Of a stretch of DNA of 64,000 bases, positions 60,538 through 64,000 are shown piece after piece. The stretch comes from a virus: positions 21,344-85,343 of the IMG/VR virus record IMGVR_UViG_3300023174_000122, one strand, 5' to 3'. Positions within the stretch are counted from its first letter, which is position 1, and each line of letters begins with the position of its first letter. Under the pieces are notes generated by a model. The model had not been told where the DNA came from. It did no database searches and saw only the letters and a program-made list of their open reading frames with translations. The position numbers were made by a program, and so were the translations under genes.

Positions 60538-60870
60538 TTAAATTGGAGTTGCTTGATATGGAACTCCATTTGATAATACTGGTGGTACTTTATATTGAGA
60601 ATCTGTTGGAGTAGACGAAGCTCCAGAGGCTGTGTCTGGAGAACTAAAAGTAGAGAATTGAAATTCTTTTTCCATGTTAACATCATTTTCATTAACCTCT
60701 ATTTGCTTAGACATACCGTTAACTTCTAGAGCTACTGGGCTTTTATGACCTGATACATTAAGCATCATTTCGCCTTGTTCATTTTTAGTTATTTTAATTC
60801 TTATTTGATCTTCTGTATAAGAATAAGTTGTTAATAGAAATGCCGCTAATAGTATTATTGTTTTTTTCAT
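60538..60870 (-). CDS. Secreted small protein with signal peptide
   Basis: This 110-residue protein has an N-terminal signal peptide (MKKTIILLAAFLLTTYSYT) with a hydrophobic core after two lysines, then a beta-rich acidic domain (KSPVALEVNGMSKQIEVNE) and a Ser/Pro/Thr-rich tail. It is probably exported to the periplasm. No family is recognised. It overlaps the upstream gene by 4 bases and belongs to the small-protein cluster 60253-61647. Confidence 0.5.
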   Translation of the reverse strand: MKKTIILLAAFLLTTYSYTEDQIRIKITKNEQGEMMLNVSGHKSPVALEVNGMSKQIEVNENDVNMEKEFQFSTFSSPDTASGASSTPTDSQYKVPPVLSNGVPYQATPI

Positions 60871-61193
60871 AAGGTTTTATATATTGGGGTTTGGAAAACA
60901 TTGGATTTATTTTTTAAACGTACTTGTTTCATGGTATAACCTATCATCACATACAAAGGTTCTTCTGAATTTGTAGGCTTTGCAGGTTTGCCTAGACTTA
61001 AAATATATTTATGGCTATCATGGCCAATAGGTTCTGCGCTCTGGGTAAAGCAAGAACCTTCATCTGTTACATATTCAAAATCCATGCCATAATTATCTAT
61101 TTGTTGTTTTACTAAAAACGGATGAGGACTATAAACTGTATAAAAAATACTAATTGCAATACAAATGCCCACGATAAAAGGTATCTTATTCAT
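60867..61193 (-). CDS. Small protein with N-terminal membrane anchor
   Basis: This 108-residue protein has an N-terminal hydrophobic anchor (IPFIVGICIAISIFYTVYS), then a soluble domain with a single Cys (GSCFTQSAEP) and YILSLGKPAKP. It is unrecognised. The start overlaps the gene upstream by 4 bases (ATGA-type), as does its stop with the next, showing tight coupling in this small-gene operon. Confidence 0.5.
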   Translation of the reverse strand: MNKIPFIVGICIAISIFYTVYSPHPFLVKQQIDNYGMDFEYVTDEGSCFTQSAEPIGHDSHKYILSLGKPAKPTNSEEPLYVMIGYTMKQVRLKNKSNVFQTPIYKTL

Positions 61194-61408
61194 TGGATTG
61201 TAAAAATAGAATACCTACCTTTGCCTAAGCATTGGTAATAGTATCTATACTTCTCTTCTCCAACTTTATGAACTCCAAAAACTTCATCTTTAAAGTAATC
61301 CTTTAAACTAACTGTGTCGTGATCTCCAACATGTTTTTTGATCCAAGTAGAAACTTCACCAACGTTTCCTTCAAAGACTACTACTTTTCCATGACTTGTG
61401 TATTGCAT
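61190..61408 (-). CDS. Hypothetical small soluble protein
   Basis: This 72-residue alpha/beta protein (GKVVVFEGNVGEVSTWIKKHVGDHDTVSLKDYF) is unrecognised and has no signal or membrane segment. It overlaps its upstream neighbour by 28 bases and its downstream neighbour by 4. It is possibly a cytoplasmic partner of the adjoining membrane proteins. Confidence 0.45.
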   Translation of the reverse strand: MQYTSHGKVVVFEGNVGEVSTWIKKHVGDHDTVSLKDYFKDEVFGVHKVGEEKYRYYYQCLGKGRYSIFTIQ

Positions 61409-61647
61409 TTTTCTGTTCCACTTGCTGTTTGTATATCTAAATTATTTTTAGTTTGTTTAGCTATTATTGATCCTATCATACTTAATATAAGAACGCAAGC
61501 AAAAATTAGAGCATAATGTGTTTTTTCTTGGGCTTTCTTCTTAGCCCTATATTGATGGAAATTACTTATGAAGGCTTCTGTATCTCTTTTTGAGGGAAGA
61601 CTTTTTTCATAATTACTTAATAATAAGTTTCTCATATGATTATCCAT
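61381..61647 (-). CDS. Small single-pass membrane protein
   Basis: This 88-residue protein has a cytoplasmic basic N-terminal part (NYEKSLPSKRDTEAF, HQYRAKKKAQEKTH) and a single membrane helix (YALIFACVLILSMIGSIIA), then a short Cys-containing tail. It is unrecognised. The layout resembles small anti-sigma or signal-coupling proteins but also many other small membrane proteins. It follows 9 bases after the pseudopilin gene. Confidence 0.45.
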   Translation of the reverse strand: MDNHMRNLLLSNYEKSLPSKRDTEAFISNFHQYRAKKKAQEKTHYALIFACVLILSMIGSIIAKQTKNNLDIQTASGTEKCNTQVMEK

Positions 61648-61656
61648 TGCTTTATT

Positions 61657-62316
61657 CTATCTGGCTTTTGTGTCAGATTCTAATATTACACTACCATCTG
61701 TTCTTAAAAGATTTCTTGTGCTTCCATGTGGATTTTTAATTGTTTTATCTAAAGCACCACTAGAATGATTAGTAAAAGCTTTGGTAAAGTCAACTAAGAA
61801 ATAATCATTTGTATCTAATGCTAATATTTTTTTAGAATTTTCTATACCATATTCACCACCTGCTCCTCCAAAACAAGATCCTCTTTTCCAAATAGTAGGA
61901 TGTTGTTCGTTGTGTGCAGGACAACTAAATACTGTATTTGCTTTCTTTTTTTTACCTGTATATGTAACAGGAATATAGTTAGTGAGATAATATTCTATGT
62001 TAGATTTATCAACTACATTTTGAGTTGTGCCACCAAATCTACTATCGCTAATAAATGTATTAATTGTTTGACCATCTGGACCTGGAGGCAACCAACCATC
62101 ATTTTCTGCTGCAAATAATAAAATACTTGTACCCACTTGTTTCATATTCGAAGCACAAGCAGCTTGAGACGATTTACGTTTTACTGCACCAAAAGCAGAG
62201 AATGATAAGCTCATTACGAATGCCATTATGACTATTACAACTGTCATTTCAACTAATGTGAAACCAAAAAATTTTAATAATTTTGGACGTTTTAAAAGCG
62301 TGTTGGGAGTTTGCAT
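61657..62316 (-). CDS. Prepilin-type pseudopilin with H-X9-DG signature
   Basis: The N-terminus of this 219-residue protein is a type IV prepilin leader (KFFGFTLVEMTVVIVIMAFVMSL; cleavage before F of FTLVE with a Glu at position 5). NMKQVGTSILLFAAENDGWLPP follows. The end carries H-GSTRNLLRT-DG, nine residues between H and DG, the processing-associated H-X9-DG motif common in Planctomycetota, Verrucomicrobiota and Lentisphaerota. It probably forms part of a type II secretion or pilus-like pseudopilus. AGGAG lies 6 bases before ATG 62316, a Shine-Dalgarno spacing unlike most genes here. It overlaps the upstream PEP-CTERM gene by 25 bases. Confidence 0.85.
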   Translation of the reverse strand: MQTPNTLLKRPKLLKFFGFTLVEMTVVIVIMAFVMSLSFSAFGAVKRKSSQAACASNMKQVGTSILLFAAENDGWLPPGPDGQTINTFISDSRFGGTTQNVVDKSNIEYYLTNYIPVTYTGKKKKANTVFSCPAHNEQHPTIWKRGSCFGGAGGEYGIENSKKILALDTNDYFLVDFTKAFTNHSSGALDKTIKNPHGSTRNLLRTDGSVILESDTKAR

Positions 62317-64000
62317 TTGTTTCTCCTCACGATTCTAAGGCCTATCAAAACACTAGCACCACCTAATAGAAGTGAAAATGTAGAAGGTTCTGGAATAACA
62401 TTTACTACTCCATCTGTGGTAAAACTATTAGCATCCCATTTCAAATTTGAATTAGCAGTATCTAAATTAGGTAATGCTGCTAGTAATGTATTAACATCAA
62501 ATGCAGATGCTTCGATTGACGCAAAATTAAATAAATCGTAACTATCATTCATTTGAAATGAGTAATTATCTAATGTTTCAAATGTCCATGATGTATTAGC
62601 CCCTAATGTTAACAAACTACTTACATTGATAGCATCGTAGGTGGTACCTCTGGTAGTTGGTGCGCCTAATTGGAATTGGAATGTTCCGTTACTTCCATTT
62701 AACTCATAAGCAGTTAGCAGACCAGGACTATTGCCAGGTGCCACAGTACCACCATTTAGAGTTAAGCCCTGCACACTACCAGAGCCACCTAATGTACCTC
62801 CTGTATTTACTAAAACATCTCCTGCACTTCCATTTACTGATAGTAAACTTCCATTGATAGTTGTACTACCAATATTACCACCAGAATTTACTGTTGCTGT
62901 ACCAGAATTGACGATAACAGTTCCAGCTGTTCCTTCTACTAATAATGTGCCACCACCTACAGTACTAGTACCCAAAAGACTACCGCCTGATTTTACATTG
63001 AGTGTGCCACCAGTATTAACTGTTGATATACCAGTTCTTCCATATACATCTAATGTGCTACCATTTATAGTTGTGATACCAGAATTGCCACCAGAATTTA
63101 CTGTTGCTGTACCAGAGTTGACAACAGTCTGTCCAACTGATCCTGATATCAACAAAGTGCCACCATTAACAGTAGCTTTCGAAGATGTACCACCTGTCTT
63201 TACATCAAAAGTACTGCCTGTTGCAATAGTTGTTTCACCTACTGTACCACTATTGAGCAAGCTTCCTCCTGTGAGAGTAGAGTTACCAAGAAACCCTCCA
63301 CTATAAACTGTAGCAGTTCCTGCAGACATGGAGAATGTACTGCCAGTTCCTCTCAAGTCCAAAGTACCACCACCTTGTGTTATTGTACCAGTTGTACCAT
63401 CTACTGATACTGTAGTGGTGACGCCGATAGAGAAATTACCAATAGTCCCAGTGCTATCAACTATTAAGTTTCCTGCGTTAGCAGTTATATTACCAGCTGT
63501 ACCTTTAACTCTTAAAGTTCCACCTGATACTATCGCAGCACTAGAAGCAATAGAGCCAGCAGTATCAACTACAAATATACCATCTTGTATGGTAGTGTCT
63601 CCATTATAAGAATTGACTGCTTGAAAAGTTGCTGTTCCAGTTCCTGATTTGGTTAAACCTCTGAGCGCAGACCCTGTATTGAGTAAGGAGCCCTTAAAGA
63701 GAAAATCTCCCACACCACCTACAACGCTTGTATCTGCAACTGTTCCTCCAATATCTAATGTTCCATCAAATTGCACAGTTAAATTGGTACTGTTATTGAA
63801 CAATCTTCTGCCACCACTTGAACCTGTAGATACAGTGAGCGTATTGGCACTATTAGTAAACTGCAGTAATGTTTTGTATCCTCCATGATTGGTAAAGTTC
63901 ATATTATTACCTTGATATTGATTCATAACATAAGTAGTAACAGCAGCAGAATTAGATCCTGCTAGATCCAATGTTCCCATAGTAGAAAGACTGGTTGACC
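62292..64000 (-). CDS. PEP-CTERM autotransporter-like beta-helix protein (5' end outside window)
   Basis: The frame is open past the right edge (reading ...STSLST before an internal ATG at 63980), so the start is missing. About 562 visible residues consist of Gly/Thr/Val/Asn-rich repeats with the signature TVNSGG, GGTLxVxGTAG and TVAPGNSPG of autotransporter-associated beta-strand repeats, forming a beta-helix. The C-terminus is a PEP-CTERM sorting signal: PEPSTFSLLLGGASVLIGL then RIVRRNK. Exosortase of the host would anchor and cleave it. Such proteins are surface proteins of Verrucomicrobiota/Planctomycetota-type bacteria. It shares an operon with the H-X9-DG pseudopilin. Confidence 0.85.
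   Translation of the reverse strand, partial: STSLSTMGTLDLAGSNSAAVTTYVMNQYQGNNMNFTNHGGYKTLLQFTNSANTLTVSTGSSGGRRLFNNSTNLTVQFDGTLDIGGTVADTSVVGGVGDFLFKGSLLNTGSALRGLTKSGTGTATFQAVNSYNGDTTIQDGIFVVDTAGSIASSAAIVSGGTLRVKGTAGNITANAGNLIVDSTGTIGNFSIGVTTTVSVDGTTGTITQGGGTLDLRGTGSTFSMSAGTATVYSGGFLGNSTLTGGSLLNSGTVGETTIATGSTFDVKTGGTSSKATVNGGTLLISGSVGQTVVNSGTATVNSGGNSGITTINGSTLDVYGRTGISTVNTGGTLNVKSGGSLLGTSTVGGGTLLVEGTAGTVIVNSGTATVNSGGNIGSTTINGSLLSVNGSAGDVLVNTGGTLGGSGSVQGLTLNGGTVAPGNSPGLLTAYELNGSNGTFQFQLGAPTTRGTTYDAINVSSLLTLGANTSWTFETLDNYSFQMNDSYDLFNFASIEASAFDVNTLLAALPNLDTANSNLKWDANSFTTDGVVNVIPEPSTFSLLLGGASVLIGLRIVRRNKCKLPTRF
62323..62327 (-). promoter_or_regulatory. Canonical Shine-Dalgarno before pseudopilin
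   Basis: AGGAG on the minus strand lies 6 bases before ATG 62316. Most minus-strand phage genes here lack such a site, so it supports a host-like origin of this end of the window. Confidence 0.6.
62851..62912 (-). repeat. Near-identical repeat in autotransporter gene, copy 1
   Basis: This segment aligns almost base for base with 63061-63122, 210 bases (70 codons) away, including a shared CCAGAATTTACTGTTGCTGT on the plus strand. The 70-residue period is the beta-helix repeat unit. It is a recent tandem duplication or is kept uniform by recombination. Confidence 0.8.
63061..63122 (-). repeat. Near-identical repeat in autotransporter gene, copy 2
   Basis: Second copy of the 62-base near-identical repeat, 210 bases from copy 1, in the same reading frame. 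Confidence 0.8.

Noticed and set aside
62731-63306. Proline/valine-rich frame on the plus strand opposite the autotransporter gene
   Set aside because: It is the antisense of a Gly/Thr/Asn-rich repeat; open only because of composition.
1-64000. CRISPR array, tRNA or rRNA genes, insertion sequences
   Set aside because: No regular direct repeats with spacers, no cloverleaf candidates in the short gaps, and no transposase or integrase motif was seen.
1-64000. Alternative genetic code
   Set aside because: TAA, TAG and TGA all end sensible genes, and no long frame needs stop-codon readthrough.

Overview
The window is almost certainly part of the genome of a large, AT-rich, tailed double-stranded DNA bacteriophage, or a prophage/contig of one. 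It shows no tRNA, rRNA, CRISPR array, integrase or transposase. The standard genetic code fits throughout, with TAA, TAG and TGA all used as stops. Genes are tightly packed, mostly with overlapping start and stop codons, in two convergent blocks. The right edge carries a PEP-CTERM autotransporter-like protein and a pseudopilin with an H-X9-DG signature. Both are typical of Verrucomicrobiota, Planctomycetota and Lentisphaerota, so the host is probably from that superphylum (inference).

Plus-strand block, 1 to 30190: virion tail and adhesin genes. The block opens with the 3' part of a tape-measure protein, then two related tail proteins, then a series of large surface proteins. These include a LamG-like plus RCC1 propeller protein, a hub-like protein with an EF-hand-type loop, Thr-Gly-rich fibres, and a 1503-residue RCC1/FG-GAP protein with 50 consecutive serines. 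Further on are a Pro-Ser/Cys-rich protein, a protein resembling part of a tail sheath, and others without known relatives. Polyserine tracts recur in five of these genes. Terminase, portal and capsid genes lie outside the window.

Minus-strand block, 30187 to about 45750: DNA metabolism, with three glycosyltransferase genes at its downstream end. In transcription order it holds a small phage protein, a RecA/UvsX-type recombinase, a PD-(D/E)XK-like nuclease, an acidic-tailed small protein, a DnaB-type helicase, ThyX, a DnaG-type primase without zinc ligands and a RecB/Cas4-like nuclease. A DNA polymerase III alpha subunit follows, split into a PHP-domain gene and a catalytic gene with a DEDDh exonuclease gene between them. 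Next come a probable single-strand DNA-binding protein, the three glycosyltransferase genes and a possible annealing protein.

Minus strand, 45775 to 58831: a large carbohydrate and modification cluster. It encodes a dTDP-glucose 4,6-dehydratase-like enzyme, GDP-mannose 4,6-dehydratase, further epimerases, methyltransferases, a two-piece transketolase, GT34-like and several GT9-like transferases, an HTTM (vitamin-K carboxylase-like) membrane protein with a partner, and two 2-oxoglutarate-oxygenase-like proteins. Read with the serine- and Thr-Gly-rich virion proteins, this suggests that the phage decorates its own tail or remodels the host surface (inference).

Minus strand, 58956 to 64000: a LamG adhesin, five small membrane or secreted proteins, the pseudopilin and the truncated PEP-CTERM protein. 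Several sigma70-like promoters (TTGACA-like, 17-bp spacer, TATAAT-like) lie only 4 to 9 bases upstream of start codons, which points to leaderless transcripts. No gene-free stretch exceeds about 130 bases.
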